Notes: generated by a model not told the origin, from the letters alone. Counted from the stretch's first letter, positions 1 to 8,688 are shown. The stretch: 64,000 nt of DNA from Merdibacter sp965119685 (GCA_965119685.1 OZ221971.1:1984001-2048000); one strand, 5' to 3'. Numbers and translations: made by a program.

Positions 1-224
1 TGCGCACCCGGATGAATCTCGATACCTGTCCAAAACCGCGCGATGTTAGAAATAAAACGCGCCAGAAAGAACAAGTGCATCCGATAGAAGACATGCGCGA
101 TGCGGTGAATGCCGATCGCCTTGATATGTGGGTACAGCAGCAGCACTTCCAGACGGGAGTGCGCCGCCGGGTCATTTTCCATCGTCCGCCGGATATTATA
201 GGCGGCATTGCGAAAGAAAGCCAT
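1..224 (-). CDS. cysE: Serine O-acetyltransferase CysE, N-terminal part (cut by window edge)
   Basis: Translating the minus strand from the ATG at 224 gives an open frame to the window edge (about 74 residues). It starts MAFFRNAAYNIRRTMEND and carries the stretch GIHRIAHVFYR followed by FWTGIEIHPGA. This is the helical N-terminal region and the start of the left-handed beta-helix of the short Gram-positive CysE type. The enzyme acetylates L-serine with acetyl-CoA, the first step of cysteine synthesis. Its ATG overlaps the cysK stop by one base (TGATG), so the pair is translationally coupled, and its product is the CysK substrate. The C-terminal hexapeptide repeats lie outside the window. Confidence 0.88.
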   Translation of the reverse strand, partial: MAFFRNAAYNIRRTMENDPAAHSRLEVLLLYPHIKAIGIHRIAHVFYRMHLFFLARFISNIARFWTGIEIHPGA

Positions 225-1105
225 CAGGCAAACTCCACAAGAGACAGATACTTATCCGCTCCATCCGGGGCGATCGTCACGATGATACGATCCGGATAGT
301 AGGAAGCATAACGCTTTGCCGCTGCAATATTGGCCCCCGAGCTGATACCGACGAGGATTCCGCTCTCCTTGCCGAAGGCGACCATCTCCGCAATGGCCTC
401 TTCATCACTCACCGTTGCGATATCATCACAGAGAGTAGGATCAAAATTGTTAGGCACAAAATTGGCGCCGATGCCTTGAATCCGATGCGGCCCCGCTTTC
501 CGTCCGCTCAGCAAAGCGCTGTCTGCCGGTTCCACCGCAACGCAAAGCACATCGCTGTTTGCCTCTTTCAAGCGTTTGCTGACGCCGCAAAACGTGCCGC
601 CGGTACCGACACCTGCGATAAATACTCCCACATCGGGACGCTGCCGCAAAATCTCCGCCCCCGTCGTCTCATAGTGCGCCCGTGGATTATCGGGATTGTC
701 AAACTGTCCCAATGTAACATAATCCGGGTGCTCCTTCATCAGCTGCGCCATGGTATCCATCGCCCCCTGCATCCCTTTTGCTCCTTCGCTGAGCACAAGC
801 TGCGCACCATAGGCCTGCACCAGCTTGCGGCGCTCCACGCTCATCGTTTCGGGCATGACGATGACGACCTTCAGCCGAAGCATCGCGCCTAACATCGCCA
901 GCGCAATTCCCGTATTTCCGCTGGTCGCTTCGATCAGCGTGTTCGCCTGTGAAATCTCCCCGCGTTCCATCGCCCCTTTGAGCATGGCATATACGGCGCG
1001 ATCCTTCACGCTGCCGCCGGGATTATATTTTTCCAATTTTACATATACGTTGCTTTCGCCGACTTGTAAAAGCGGCGTATTTCCGATCAAATCGATTGCA
1101 TTCAT
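224..1105 (-). CDS. cysK: Cysteine synthase A (O-acetylserine sulfhydrylase)
   Basis: This 293-residue fold-type II PLP enzyme makes cysteine from O-acetylserine and sulfide. Visible motifs are NPGGSVKDR with the PLP lysine at about residue 34, the substrate loop EATSGNTG near 69-76, and the phosphate-binding glycine loop GVGTGGT. The ATG at 1105 is chosen because AGGAGG lies 9-10 nt upstream; a longer in-frame opening to 1237 has no better site. The C-terminus is somewhat shorter than the 305-310 residues usual for CysK. cysE follows immediately, giving a complete serine-to-cysteine module. A strong promoter lies about 340 bp upstream, leaving a long leader that probably carries the regulation. 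Confidence 0.95.
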   Translation of the reverse strand: MNAIDLIGNTPLLQVGESNVYVKLEKYNPGGSVKDRAVYAMLKGAMERGEISQANTLIEATSGNTGIALAMLGAMLRLKVVIVMPETMSVERRKLVQAYGAQLVLSEGAKGMQGAMDTMAQLMKEHPDYVTLGQFDNPDNPRAHYETTGAEILRQRPDVGVFIAGVGTGGTFCGVSKRLKEANSDVLCVAVEPADSALLSGRKAGPHRIQGIGANFVPNNFDPTLCDDIATVSDEEAIAEMVAFGKESGILVGISSGANIAAAKRYASYYPDRIIVTIAPDGADKYLSLVEFA

Positions 1106-1139
1106 CTGTATTCTTTCCTCCTCTTTCGCTATCGTCTTT

Positions 1140-1220
1140 TCACCTCGCCAGCCAACATCGTGCGAAAAACAGGAATGTGCCGCGTCCGTCATCGTGATTT
1201 CTACGATATTTACATACCAT
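1140..1220 (-). CDS. Candidate 26-residue leader peptide or small protein before cysK
   Basis: This is a 26-codon open frame, ATG at 1220 and TGA at 1142-1140, beginning MVCKYRRNHDDG and ending FFARCWLAR. An ideal AGGAGG sits 8 nt before the ATG. It lies in the cysK leader and is out of frame with cysK, whose start is 34 bp further on. It contains two cysteine codons (residues 3 and 22). Coupling cysteine supply to translation of such a peptide could regulate cysK, but no attenuator hairpin was clearly resolved. It may also be a chance ORF or an unrecognised small protein. Confidence 0.4.
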   Translation of the reverse strand: MVCKYRRNHDDGRGTFLFFARCWLAR

Positions 1221-1446
1221 CTGCCATTCCTCCTCACCGTTTTCTACATTATGCCACAAATCGATTGAAAATGACATTTATTTGATTCAAAAATAATGAA
1301 AAAAAATTACAAATCTTCCGAAAGTTCTTTTAATTCTCTTACATTTCTCCATTTTTCCATAAAAATCACATGTTCTGCCATTCTTTTTCAATCCTTCACA
1401 CAATTTAACATGAATCTATGATAATTAAACGTGTGCTTTCACCTAT

Positions 1447-1475
1447 ACTATAAGTGAGCTTGAAAGAGAGCTCAA
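1447..1475 (-). promoter_or_regulatory. SigA-type promoter for cysKE
   Basis: On the minus strand TTGAGC (1475-1470) and TATAGT (1452-1447) are separated by 17 bp. The spacer and -35 contain an inverted GAGC/GCTC repeat that could be an operator. Transcription from here gives a leader of about 335 nt before cysK. Confidence 0.7.
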
Positions 1476-1806
1476 TTCTTCATAATCAATTTTCCCTTTC
1501 TTTTTAACTAAGCATAATGTTTGGACAAAGGCAGCGCTCCCCTCGCTGCTTTTGTTCGTTTTAGGGGGTTCCCTGACCTCTCTTTTGCCGGTTGTACTCC
1601 CAGCGCCATCCGCGGTACAGCCAGTGATCTATCCGCATGCGTCAAGCGGCACCCGTTCGCAATCATTCAGCCGTATCCGCCTTGCCATCAGCGAAAACCA
1701 CCGTACCCATAAACAGATCTCTTTCCAACGCTTTCTTTGCGTTATTGCTGACGCCCTGTACAACGCTGCGCCGCGTTTTCTTGAGGTTCGTTTTTCGTAT
1801 AGGAAA
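1476..1806. other. Intergenic region without a convincing gene
   Basis: Several overlapping short open frames run here on both strands, but none has a ribosome site or recognisable domain. A hairpin with arms GCAGCG (1531-1536) and CGCTGC (1544-1549), followed on the plus strand by TTTTGTTCGTTTT, looks like a terminator reading right. A CTGTACCGCGG string at about 1610-1620 (minus strand) recalls a T-box core but lacks the TGGN acceptor sequence. Confidence 0.5.
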
Positions 1807-1870
1807 ACCAGAGATTCCATGGATACCAAGGAAAGCCAAAAAAGCGGTTGGTGGTCCAATAATCTCTGGT
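1807..1870 (-). terminator. Long hairpin after the esterase gene
   Basis: Ten-base perfect arms ACCAGAGATT (1807-1816) and AATCTCTGGT (1861-1870) enclose a partly paired 44-nt interior. It lies 24 bp past the esterase stop. T-rich sequence follows on both strands, so it may terminate in either direction. Confidence 0.55.
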
Positions 1871-1893
1871 CTTTTCTTTTTATGGACTGCTGT

Positions 1894-2646
1894 TTACACC
1901 ATAAACTGCAGGAAATACACGATCTGGCGGCGCCACCACGGCCAGTCGTGGTTGACGTCATAGCCCCAGAAATCAATCCAAGCATCGATACCCTTGCGAG
2001 TGCATACATCCTGCATGCGGTGCATGTGATCGATCATCTGTTCCTCCCATGCGCCCTGTCCGCAGCAAAGGATGATCTCACTCTCGTTATACATCCGGAT
2101 ATAAGGATGATCTAACGGCATATTCTGCAAGAAATTCAGCGGTGAATTTGCATAAGTGAGATCGTCGTGATAATCATGGAAGAAGTAATCGCTTTGGAAT
2201 AAGCCGCTCAAAGAGAGCACCTTATCAAAGAGATCCGGACGCCGCATCATGGTGTTGACCGCATGGTAGCCGCCCATGCTCGCACCGCACGTCATCAGCT
2301 TTCCGGCACGCAGCCCGCAGGAAGCCTCATTCATGTCGAGGATCAACGGTACCAGCTCTTCACAGATATAATGAAAATATGCCTCCTGCCGTTCAATGCG
2401 CCAGCGCGGGTCTCCGTATTGATTCGACCATGATTCCTCATCCACCGAATCACAGCAGAACACCTGAATCCGTCCCTCGTCGATGTATTCCGCCATCGCA
2501 TCAATCATGCCAAATGCTTTCCAATCCCCGTGCTTGCCATCCTGCGGCGGAAACACGAGACACGGTTTACCGGCATGTCCATAGACGCTGATCTCCATAT
2601 CGCGCCCTAAAAACCGGCTGTAATGTTTCCCATACTGCTCTTTCAT
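1894..2646 (-). CDS. Esterase-family alpha/beta hydrolase
   Basis: The 250-residue product has the nucleophile elbow GASMGG (GxSxG) near residue 121, a late histidine in DVNHDWPWWRRQ as a likely catalytic His, and no signal peptide. This is the layout of putative esterases related to esterase D and enterochelin-esterase-like hydrolases; the substrate is unknown. The start ATG lies one base after the stop of the ATP-grasp gene, and its GAGAGGAGAG ribosome site is inside that gene, so translation is coupled. The tight pairing suggests the hydrolase acts on a product or precursor of the ATP-grasp ligase. That functional link is inference. Confidence 0.85.
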   Translation of the reverse strand: MKEQYGKHYSRFLGRDMEISVYGHAGKPCLVFPPQDGKHGDWKAFGMIDAMAEYIDEGRIQVFCCDSVDEESWSNQYGDPRWRIERQEAYFHYICEELVPLILDMNEASCGLRAGKLMTCGASMGGYHAVNTMMRRPDLFDKVLSLSGLFQSDYFFHDYHDDLTYANSPLNFLQNMPLDHPYIRMYNESEIILCCGQGAWEEQMIDHMHRMQDVCTRKGIDAWIDFWGYDVNHDWPWWRRQIVYFLQFMV

Positions 2647-2647
2647 G

Positions 2648-3847
2648 TTACTCTCCTCTCATCTCGTGGACAAAGGCCGCAAACGCGTGTGCGTCCGCTT
2701 CCCTCTCGAAGTTCGCCGTGTACATCTGATTGCCCATCGCATCCGAAATGGCCTGCGGCATTCGCTCCTGCATGACGATCTGTCCACCATAGCGCTCCAT
2801 GATCTCCTCATGGCTGTGCACGTATGTGCGATTATCGCGGCGGGAGGCAAAGATGCAGGTATACGGCCGCGTCTTTGGCAGCTGAAAGTCCGTGTGATCC
2901 TTGGTGACCATATCCGCCCATATCGAATAAATATCGGCGTTGTTGGCGAAATTCATCATATCGGTCGTGTAGCCTCCCGGAGGACGCATGTTGACCTCTA
3001 AGCCGACATAATCCCCCTGCTTGCCGACGCCCGGCTGATCTTTCAGCAGCTGGAAAAACTCAAAGTGGAAGAAACGGCTGCCGCCCGGGAACGCTTTGAC
3101 CGCCTTTTGTCCCAGCTCCCGCAGCTTTGGATCAATGCTTTGCGCGCTGTAATACACCAAGTGATCCTGCGTATTGACAATATCCATAATCGGCGTCGGG
3201 AAGATATGCGAGGTATCGAAGATGATCTCCTTTTCCCTGTTCATGATGCCGTCGTAGGAGATGATGATGCCGGGGATGAACTCCTCCATAATATATGGGA
3301 TTTCCGGCAGCTGCTCATAAAAATCCGCCAGCTCCTGTGCATTGGAAATTCGATAGGTCTTGGAAGCGCCGACGCCCGCATCCGGTTTGACGATCACCGG
3401 ATAGCCGACCTCTTCAATGAAGCGCTCCCCCTGTGCCAAGGTGCTCACCATGTGATAGCGGGCTGTGGGAATTCCCGCCTGCGCATAGTATTTCTTCATC
3501 TTGGATTTGCTGCGGATCTCCCAGACTTCCTCGCTTTGATAGCCGGTGGTGATATGGAAATCCGTGCGCAGTCTGGCATCCTGTGCCAGCCAATATTCAT
3601 TATTTGATTCAATCCAGTCGATCTTTCCGTAACGAAATGAGAAATAGGCTACCGCGCGAAACATTTCGTCATAGTTTTCCATGTTGTTTACACGGTAGTA
3701 TTCTTGTAATGACGTCTTCACATGTTCGTCTAAATCGTCGTATGGCGTATCTCCGATGCCAAGCACGCATACGCCTCTTTGCTTCAGCCGCTCACAGAAG
3801 TTCCAGTAGGTCTTTGGAAACTGCGGCGATACAAAGATAAAATTCAT
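2648..3847 (-). CDS. ATP-grasp ligase, carboxylate-amine ligase-like
   Basis: The 399-residue protein has an N-terminal pre-ATP-grasp region (FIFVSPQFPKTYWNFCERL), the ATP-binding stretch YPVIVKPDAGVGASKTYRI near 150-168, the hinge IPYIMEEFIPG, and the metal-binding end GLEVNMRPPGG. Enzymes of this superfamily join a carboxylate to an amine or thiol via an acyl-phosphate; the substrate cannot be read from sequence. The ATG at 3847 is preferred over a TTG two codons earlier because GGGGAG lies 6 nt before it. The gene forms a two-gene unit with the downstream esterase. Confidence 0.85.
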   Translation of the reverse strand: MNFIFVSPQFPKTYWNFCERLKQRGVCVLGIGDTPYDDLDEHVKTSLQEYYRVNNMENYDEMFRAVAYFSFRYGKIDWIESNNEYWLAQDARLRTDFHITTGYQSEEVWEIRSKSKMKKYYAQAGIPTARYHMVSTLAQGERFIEEVGYPVIVKPDAGVGASKTYRISNAQELADFYEQLPEIPYIMEEFIPGIIISYDGIMNREKEIIFDTSHIFPTPIMDIVNTQDHLVYYSAQSIDPKLRELGQKAVKAFPGGSRFFHFEFFQLLKDQPGVGKQGDYVGLEVNMRPPGGYTTDMMNFANNADIYSIWADMVTKDHTDFQLPKTRPYTCIFASRRDNRTYVHSHEEIMERYGGQIVMQERMPQAISDAMGNQMYTANFEREADAHAFAAFVHEMRGE

Positions 3848-3868
3848 AAGCAACTCCCCTTCTCTGTA

Positions 3869-3900
3869 TATATATTGAAATATATAGTTTGATTATAGCA
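3869..3900 (-). promoter_or_regulatory. Extended -10 promoter with AT palindrome for the ATP-grasp unit
   Basis: TGCTATAAT (3900-3892, minus strand) is an extended -10 box; no good -35 is seen. The near-palindrome TATATATTGAAATATATA at 3869-3886 lies at the expected start of transcription and could be an operator. Confidence 0.5.
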
Positions 3901-4291
3901 TATTTCTCTTCCCTTTGCGCAGGACATTTCCCTTGCCGTATAACAATATCGCCCGCCGTTTCCTTTTTTTTCGCCACAAGCGTACGCGCAGTTTCCTCTG
4001 TCAGCGCTTCGCTTGATTCCTTTATGTAAAGGCGCATAGGCTGACCATAGCTAGTCTTTGTTTTACACTGCTACATCGCAGAAACGCACAATGCTTCCCC
4101 GATAGGCTTGCTGATCTCCTTAAGCGATCTTTCAGCCGTCTAAGCGATGTGCCTCACTTTCCATAGCCCTCCCAAAACACTGGCGCCATACCTGTTCTCC
4201 CCTCCATGAGCCCGCGTCTCTCCCCTCTTGACACGAGTGAAACACACAGCGTCTACAGGGCTGCATCCTTCGCGGTTTGCGATAAAATACA
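3901..4291. other. Intergenic region between divergent units
   Basis: No supported gene. An 81-codon minus-strand frame (4037-3792) crosses the ATP-grasp start and promoter and has no domain, so it is not called. Confidence 0.5.
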
Positions 4292-4320
4292 TTGTATTTC
4301 TCCCCTTTTGGGTATATGAT
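4292..4320 (+). promoter_or_regulatory. Promoter of typA
   Basis: TTGTAT (4292-4297) and TATGAT (4315-4320) have a 17-bp spacer. The leader of about 120 nt includes a hairpin formed by GCGTTTTCTTAAAACGC just before the ribosome site. Confidence 0.55.
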
Positions 4321-4449
4321 TATACTGTTTGCAATTCAGGTGATAAAGGGAGAACACCTTAGGGGAATTTCATAAGCACACCCCCATCAGTCTCCTCGTC
4401 CACCGCAAAACAGCTTTGCGTTTTCTTAAAACGCGGAAACGGAGGTACT

Positions 4450-6285
4450 ATGAACGAAAAAGAAAAGATGATCAATATAGCGGTCATCGCTCATGTCGAT
4501 GCCGGAAAATCCACACTGGTCGACGCTTTCCTTCGCCAAAGCGACGTCTTTCGCTCCAATGAAGAGGTGATCGACTGTGTCATGGACAGCAATGACTTAG
4601 AGCGGGAACGCGGCATCACCATCTATTCCAAAAACTGTTCCGTCATCCACAAGGGCGTCAAGATCAATATCGTGGACACACCGGGACACGCTGATTTTTC
4701 CAGTGAGGTCGAGCGCATCATCAAGACGGTGGATACCGTCATCCTGTTAGTCGATTCCAGCGAGGGACCGATGCCGCAGACGCGTTTTGTCTTAAGCAAA
4801 GCGCTGGAATATGGCTTAAAGCCGATTCTGCTGATCAACAAGATCGATAAAAAAGATCAGCGGGCGCAGGAGGTTGTCGATGAGGTGTACGAGCTGTTTT
4901 TAGATCTCAACGCCAGCGACGAACAGCTGGACTTCCCGATTCTCTATGGCATTGCCCGTGAGGGAATCGTCCAATATGATCTGGATACGCCAAGCGACAG
5001 CATCGAGCCGCTGTTTGAAACGATCCTGCGCCATTGCGACCCTTATCCGGACTTGGATGAGGAGCCATTACAAATGCAGGTATCCGCACTGGCTTATGAC
5101 GAGTATATCGGACGCTTAGGCATCGGACGCATCTTTCAAGGAACGCTGCGCGCCCAGCAGCCTGTCGCCCTGTGTGATGACAAAGGCAATGTGCGCAACA
5201 AGCAGACCTCGCAGATCTTCGTCTACAAAGGGCTGAAACGCGTCAGCGTCGAGGAAGCGCACAGCGGCGACATCGTCGTCGTGGCGGGCATCGCGGATAT
5301 TTCCATCGGCGATACGCTGTGCGATAAGGAGCACGTGCTGCCAATGGAGAGCATCGCAATCGAGGAGCCGACGCTGAGCATGAACTTCCATGTCAACAAA
5401 AGCCCGTTTGCCGGACAAAGCGGCAAATATGTCACCTCCCGCAACCTCAAGGAACGCTTGGAGCGCGAGCTGGAGGTCAACGTCGGATTAAAGGTGGAAG
5501 CGACCGATTCAGCCGACTGCTTTAAGGTCAGCGGACGCGGTGAGCTGCACATTTCCGTATTGATCGAAAACATGCGCCGCGAAGGATATGAACTTGCCGT
5601 CTCCAAGCCGGAGGTCATTCTCCACAAGGATGAAAACGGCGTCAAGGTAGAGCCGATCGAGGAGGTCGTCGCCATCGTTCCCAGTGAATATGAAGGCACG
5701 GTCATCAACAAGCTGAACCTGCGAAAAGGACTGATGATGGATATGGAGGAGGAAAACGGCTATGCCCGTATCACCTACCACGCCCCTACCCGCGGTCTGT
5801 TAGGCTACCGCAACGAATTTATCAACGATACCCGCGGTGAGGGAACGCTGGTTCGCCGCATCGTCGGCTATGAGCCATACAAGGGAGAGATCCCGCAGCG
5901 CACCAACGGCGCGATGATCTCTACGGAAACCGGCACGGCCATGACTTACGCACTGTGGAATTTACAAGAGCGTGGCACCTTGTTCATCACCCCGCAGACA
6001 GAGGTATATGAGGGCATGATCATCGGCGTCAGCGCCAAGAATATCGATCTTGACGTCAATCCGCTGAAAAACAAGAAGCTCACCGCCATCCGCTCCAGCG
6101 GCAGAGACGAGGCGATGCTGCTGACGCCGCCGAAGATCTTCTCCCTGGAGGAGGCGCTGGAATTCATCAATGACGACGAGCTCGTCGAGGTGACGCCGGA
6201 TGCGATCCGCCTGCGCAAAAAAGGGCTGACCGCCAATGACCGCCGCCAGCTCTACCGTGAGAAGATGAGCGCCCGCGAGGATTAA
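4450..6285 (+). CDS. typA: Ribosome-associated translational GTPase TypA/BipA
   Basis: This is a full-length 611-residue BipA. The GTPase domain shows G1 AHVDAGKST (14-22), the switch I stretch ERERGIT, G3 DTPGH and G4 NKID, followed by domain II, EF-G-like domains III and V, and the BipA-specific C-terminal domain. It binds the 70S ribosome and supports 50S assembly and growth under stress or low temperature. GGAGG lies 6 nt before the ATG. It is monocistronic, with its own promoter and terminator, and is one of the few plus-strand genes here. G1 reads DAGKS where most BipA proteins have DHGKT; both fit the Walker A pattern. Confidence 0.97.
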   Translation: MNEKEKMINIAVIAHVDAGKSTLVDAFLRQSDVFRSNEEVIDCVMDSNDLERERGITIYSKNCSVIHKGVKINIVDTPGHADFSSEVERIIKTVDTVILLVDSSEGPMPQTRFVLSKALEYGLKPILLINKIDKKDQRAQEVVDEVYELFLDLNASDEQLDFPILYGIAREGIVQYDLDTPSDSIEPLFETILRHCDPYPDLDEEPLQMQVSALAYDEYIGRLGIGRIFQGTLRAQQPVALCDDKGNVRNKQTSQIFVYKGLKRVSVEEAHSGDIVVVAGIADISIGDTLCDKEHVLPMESIAIEEPTLSMNFHVNKSPFAGQSGKYVTSRNLKERLERELEVNVGLKVEATDSADCFKVSGRGELHISVLIENMRREGYELAVSKPEVILHKDENGVKVEPIEEVVAIVPSEYEGTVINKLNLRKGLMMDMEEENGYARITYHAPTRGLLGYRNEFINDTRGEGTLVRRIVGYEPYKGEIPQRTNGAMISTETGTAMTYALWNLQERGTLFITPQTEVYEGMIIGVSAKNIDLDVNPLKNKKLTAIRSSGRDEAMLLTPPKIFSLEEALEFINDDELVEVTPDAIRLRKKGLTANDRRQLYREKMSARED

Positions 6286-6298
6286 CCAAGAATAACGA

Positions 6299-6330
6299 GA
6301 CCCGAAACGCTGATGCTTCGGGTCTTTTTT
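6299..6330 (+). terminator. Terminator of typA
   Basis: GACCCGAA (6299-6306) pairs with TTCGGGTC (6317-6324), followed by six T. Confidence 0.9.
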
Positions 6331-6419
6331 AGCGAACGGATTTTCCCGTTCATCGTCATATTCGTAATGCCGTATGCCTCGGGTGTTCTCAACTATCCAT
6401 TCATCACGCAAGCAGCCAT

Positions 6420-6446
6420 TAAAAAAATCCCGCATTGCATGCAGGA
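6420..6446 (-). terminator. Terminator of the zinc-ribbon gene
   Basis: On the minus strand ATCCTGCAT and ATGCGGGAT form a 9-bp stem with one G-U pair, followed by seven T. Confidence 0.85.
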
Positions 6447-6457
6447 TGATTGTATCA

Positions 6458-6871
6458 TTATGACTTCGCATCAAAGCGGGTCGCACATTTCGGACATTTG
6501 ATGGTGATGCTTCCCTTGCCCTTTGGCACCCGCAAGCGCTGATGGCAGTTCGGGCAATAATAATAACGGTAGCTCTTTCCATCGCGCACGCGCAGATAAA
6601 GGGTAGAAAACGTCCGGCGAAACGGAGCGCTCAGCTTCAAATATAACGCATTTTCCTTTCTTCTGGCATCATAGCGCTTAGAGAGAACGCGGGCATACAT
6701 CCACACCAACAGCACGAATGCCGCCGCCGTGACGATCCAATTGCGCCAAAACAGCGAAATGACCAGCAAAACCGTAACGACGATTGAGAGAAAACGCCCC
6801 AGCTGATCGATGCCATAACGGCCGTATAAAAAACGGGAAAGGCTATAACGCAGCTTGTCCATAAATCTCAT
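6458..6871 (-). CDS. Membrane protein with C-terminal zinc ribbon
   Basis: The 137-residue protein has two hydrophobic segments at about 27-41 and 45-61, a basic linker, then a zinc-ribbon with CPNC and CPKC pairs near residues 107-132. Unknown function; zinc ribbons of this form often bind nucleic acid or partner proteins. GGAAGGGAAG precedes the ATG. An extended -10 TGCTATAAT lies about 25 bp upstream, and a strong terminator follows, so it is probably transcribed alone. Confidence 0.75.
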   Translation of the reverse strand: MRFMDKLRYSLSRFLYGRYGIDQLGRFLSIVVTVLLVISLFWRNWIVTAAAFVLLVWMYARVLSKRYDARRKENALYLKLSAPFRRTFSTLYLRVRDGKSYRYYYCPNCHQRLRVPKGKGSITIKCPKCATRFDAKS

Positions 6872-6962
6872 GTTTCCAACTTCCCTTCCGTATGTTCCTC
6901 ATTATAGCATTCCTGATTTAAAAAATCCGGAAAACCCACCATTTCACACAACAATCCTTCAT

Positions 6963-7916
6963 TTACCCCTCATTGGGACGCATCCGCAGATATTTGCCGA
7001 ATTTGAGCTTGGCGAATCCCAGCCAGATCCGATAGGCTCCCTGATAAAGCAGCGGCAGCCCCTTCAGCGATAAAGCGGGCAGCGGATAAGCGGCGCCCTG
7101 CGAGCGCTTAACAAAGACGAGCATCGTGTAGATGATCAGCATATCCGTGTTGAAATAATTGCGCTGATTGCTGAAAGAGACGTCGGGAAACGCTTTTCGC
7201 AGCTGTGCTTCCTGATATTCAAAGGCGTTTCGCATCTCCATCACGATCGCCATGTCTAATGCGAGCAGACCGTCCTTGTTCATAATCGAGCCTCTGCGCT
7301 GTACATAGTGATAAAAGCGTCCGGGGATGCTGACGATGCGCTTGGCTTTCAGAAAGGTGCGATAGGTCGTGTAAACGTCTTCAAAGCGGCCGTCGGGATA
7401 AGCGATCCCCTCAAACAGCGAAGCGTGATACAGCTTGCCCCATGCAAAGTTATTGACCGTATCGTTTTCTAACAGCGCCAACAGCGCCTCTCTCTTTTCC
7501 CACACCCGCCGCGGAGCGTTTTTGCGGGGTACGCGCACATGGCGATAATCCATGTAGTACGAGGCAATCACCAGATCCGCCCCCTCGTGATGAACAACGT
7601 CCATCATGCGCTCTACCATATCGCTTTCTATGTAATCATCGCTGTCCACAAACAGATAGTAGGCTCCCTTTGCATGGCGCATGGCAAAGTTGCGCGTTGC
7701 ACCCAAACCCTCGTTTTCCTTGCGGAAATAGCGAATCTGCGGATAACGCTTTGCATAGCGCTCACAGATCGCATCGCTGCCATCCTTGGATCCGTCGCTG
7801 ACGACCACGATCTCTATATGCGCATACGTCTGTGCGATCAAAGAGCGCAGGCAGCGCTCCACAAAGTCCTCCACGTTGTAAACGGGAACGATGATGCTGA
7901 CAAGATCTTTTTCCAT
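6963..7916 (-). CDS. Family 2 glycosyltransferase
   Basis: The 317-residue GT-A protein opens with VSIIVPVYNVEDFVERCL and has the nucleotide-binding SDGSKDGS, the acidic pair region VDSDDY near 88-93, and a C-terminal helical tail typical of exopolysaccharide or wall-glycan transferases. It should transfer a sugar from a nucleotide donor to a cell-surface acceptor; donor and acceptor are unknown. The ATG is 3 bp past the stop of an ABC permease gene, whose end supplies the GGGGGA ribosome site. There are no other glycan genes nearby. Confidence 0.9.
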   Translation of the reverse strand: MEKDLVSIIVPVYNVEDFVERCLRSLIAQTYAHIEIVVVSDGSKDGSDAICERYAKRYPQIRYFRKENEGLGATRNFAMRHAKGAYYLFVDSDDYIESDMVERMMDVVHHEGADLVIASYYMDYRHVRVPRKNAPRRVWEKREALLALLENDTVNNFAWGKLYHASLFEGIAYPDGRFEDVYTTYRTFLKAKRIVSIPGRFYHYVQRRGSIMNKDGLLALDMAIVMEMRNAFEYQEAQLRKAFPDVSFSNQRNYFNTDMLIIYTMLVFVKRSQGAAYPLPALSLKGLPLLYQGAYRIWLGFAKLKFGKYLRMRPNEG

Positions 7917-7919
7917 TTC

Positions 7920-8660
7920 TTAAATCCCCCTGCATAAAACGCGCACCAACCGCTGTAACAAACGGTCAAACACGAAGAGTAAGATGATGATCCAGCCGGT
8001 CCATGCCAGCACGGCGACCAGATCGAGATTCACACGGGCAAGCTGCATCTGACGGCCAATGCCTTGAGAAACCTGCCCTAAAATTTCTGCCATCACCCCT
8101 ACCTTCAATGACAGCGATATGCCACTACAGCTAGCAGCGCTGATCGCAGGACGAAGCAAAGGCAGATACACCCGCCCAACAGCCTCCCATCGGCGCTTGG
8201 GATACACGCGTAAGACGTTGAGATATGTTCGATCGATCTCCTTAAGCGCCTCAAACAGCGTCTGATAAATCATCGGAAACAGGATGAAGAAGCTGATGAG
8301 GATGGAGCTGATGCTGCGCGGACACCAATACAAGATTAAAACGATCACCGAGATGTTGGGGATGCTGCGCATCAGCAGCAGTACGGGGGCAAACAGCTCA
8401 CGCAGCCATTCTTGTTTCCAGCTGGCTGCCGCCAAAAGCCCCGCAAGCAGAAACGCCGCCAGCAAACCGATCAGCGAGCGAAGCAATGTCGCGCCCACCG
8501 CCGTATAAAACAACTGTTTGAAAGGAAGCGCCAGCATGGCGCAGAAAACCTCATAGGGAGAGGGGAGGATAAAGGAGTAATCGATCTGCATGCTCATTCC
8601 CTGCCAAAGGATCAACAATGCCCCAACGCTGATCAGCGCCGTCTTTTTTTTGATCTTCAA
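7920..8660 (-). CDS. ABC transporter permease of the SsuC/TauC type, orphan
   Basis: The 246-residue protein has six hydrophobic segments and a BPD-type cytoplasmic loop (EIDRTYLNVLRVYPKRRWEA, around residues 140-160), as in permeases for sulfonates, taurine, nitrate or thiamin precursors. A TTG start at 8660 is chosen because AGGAGGGG lies 6 nt before it. No ATPase or substrate-binding gene is adjacent; the downstream partner is a GT2 gene. An ATPase-only gene of the multi-substrate TOBE type sits at 35277-36320, but pairing them is only a guess. The substrate is unknown. Confidence 0.82.
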   Translation of the reverse strand: MKIKKKTALISVGALLILWQGMSMQIDYSFILPSPYEVFCAMLALPFKQLFYTAVGATLLRSLIGLLAAFLLAGLLAAASWKQEWLRELFAPVLLLMRSIPNISVIVLILYWCPRSISSILISFFILFPMIYQTLFEALKEIDRTYLNVLRVYPKRRWEAVGRVYLPLLRPAISAASCSGISLSLKVGVMAEILGQVSQGIGRQMQLARVNLDLVAVLAWTGWIIILLFVFDRLLQRLVRVLCRGI

Positions 8661-8688
8661 GCCTATCCCCTCCTTGTTGTCAGCTGTT

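Noticed and set aside
1585..1680. Possible T-box core CTGTACCGCGG upstream of cysK
   Set aside because: The sequence lacks the TGGN acceptor bulge and a following terminator of proper form, and it lies upstream of the better promoter.
1521..2115. Overlapping plus-strand frames after cysK and over the esterase end
   Set aside because: No ribosome sites or domains, and they run antisense to the esterase.
3792..4037. 81-codon minus-strand frame
   Set aside because: It overlaps the ATP-grasp start and its promoter, has no ribosome site worth noting and no domain.
6312..6505. Plus-strand 62-codon frame after typA
   Set aside because: It starts inside the terminator hairpin and runs antisense to the zinc-ribbon gene.
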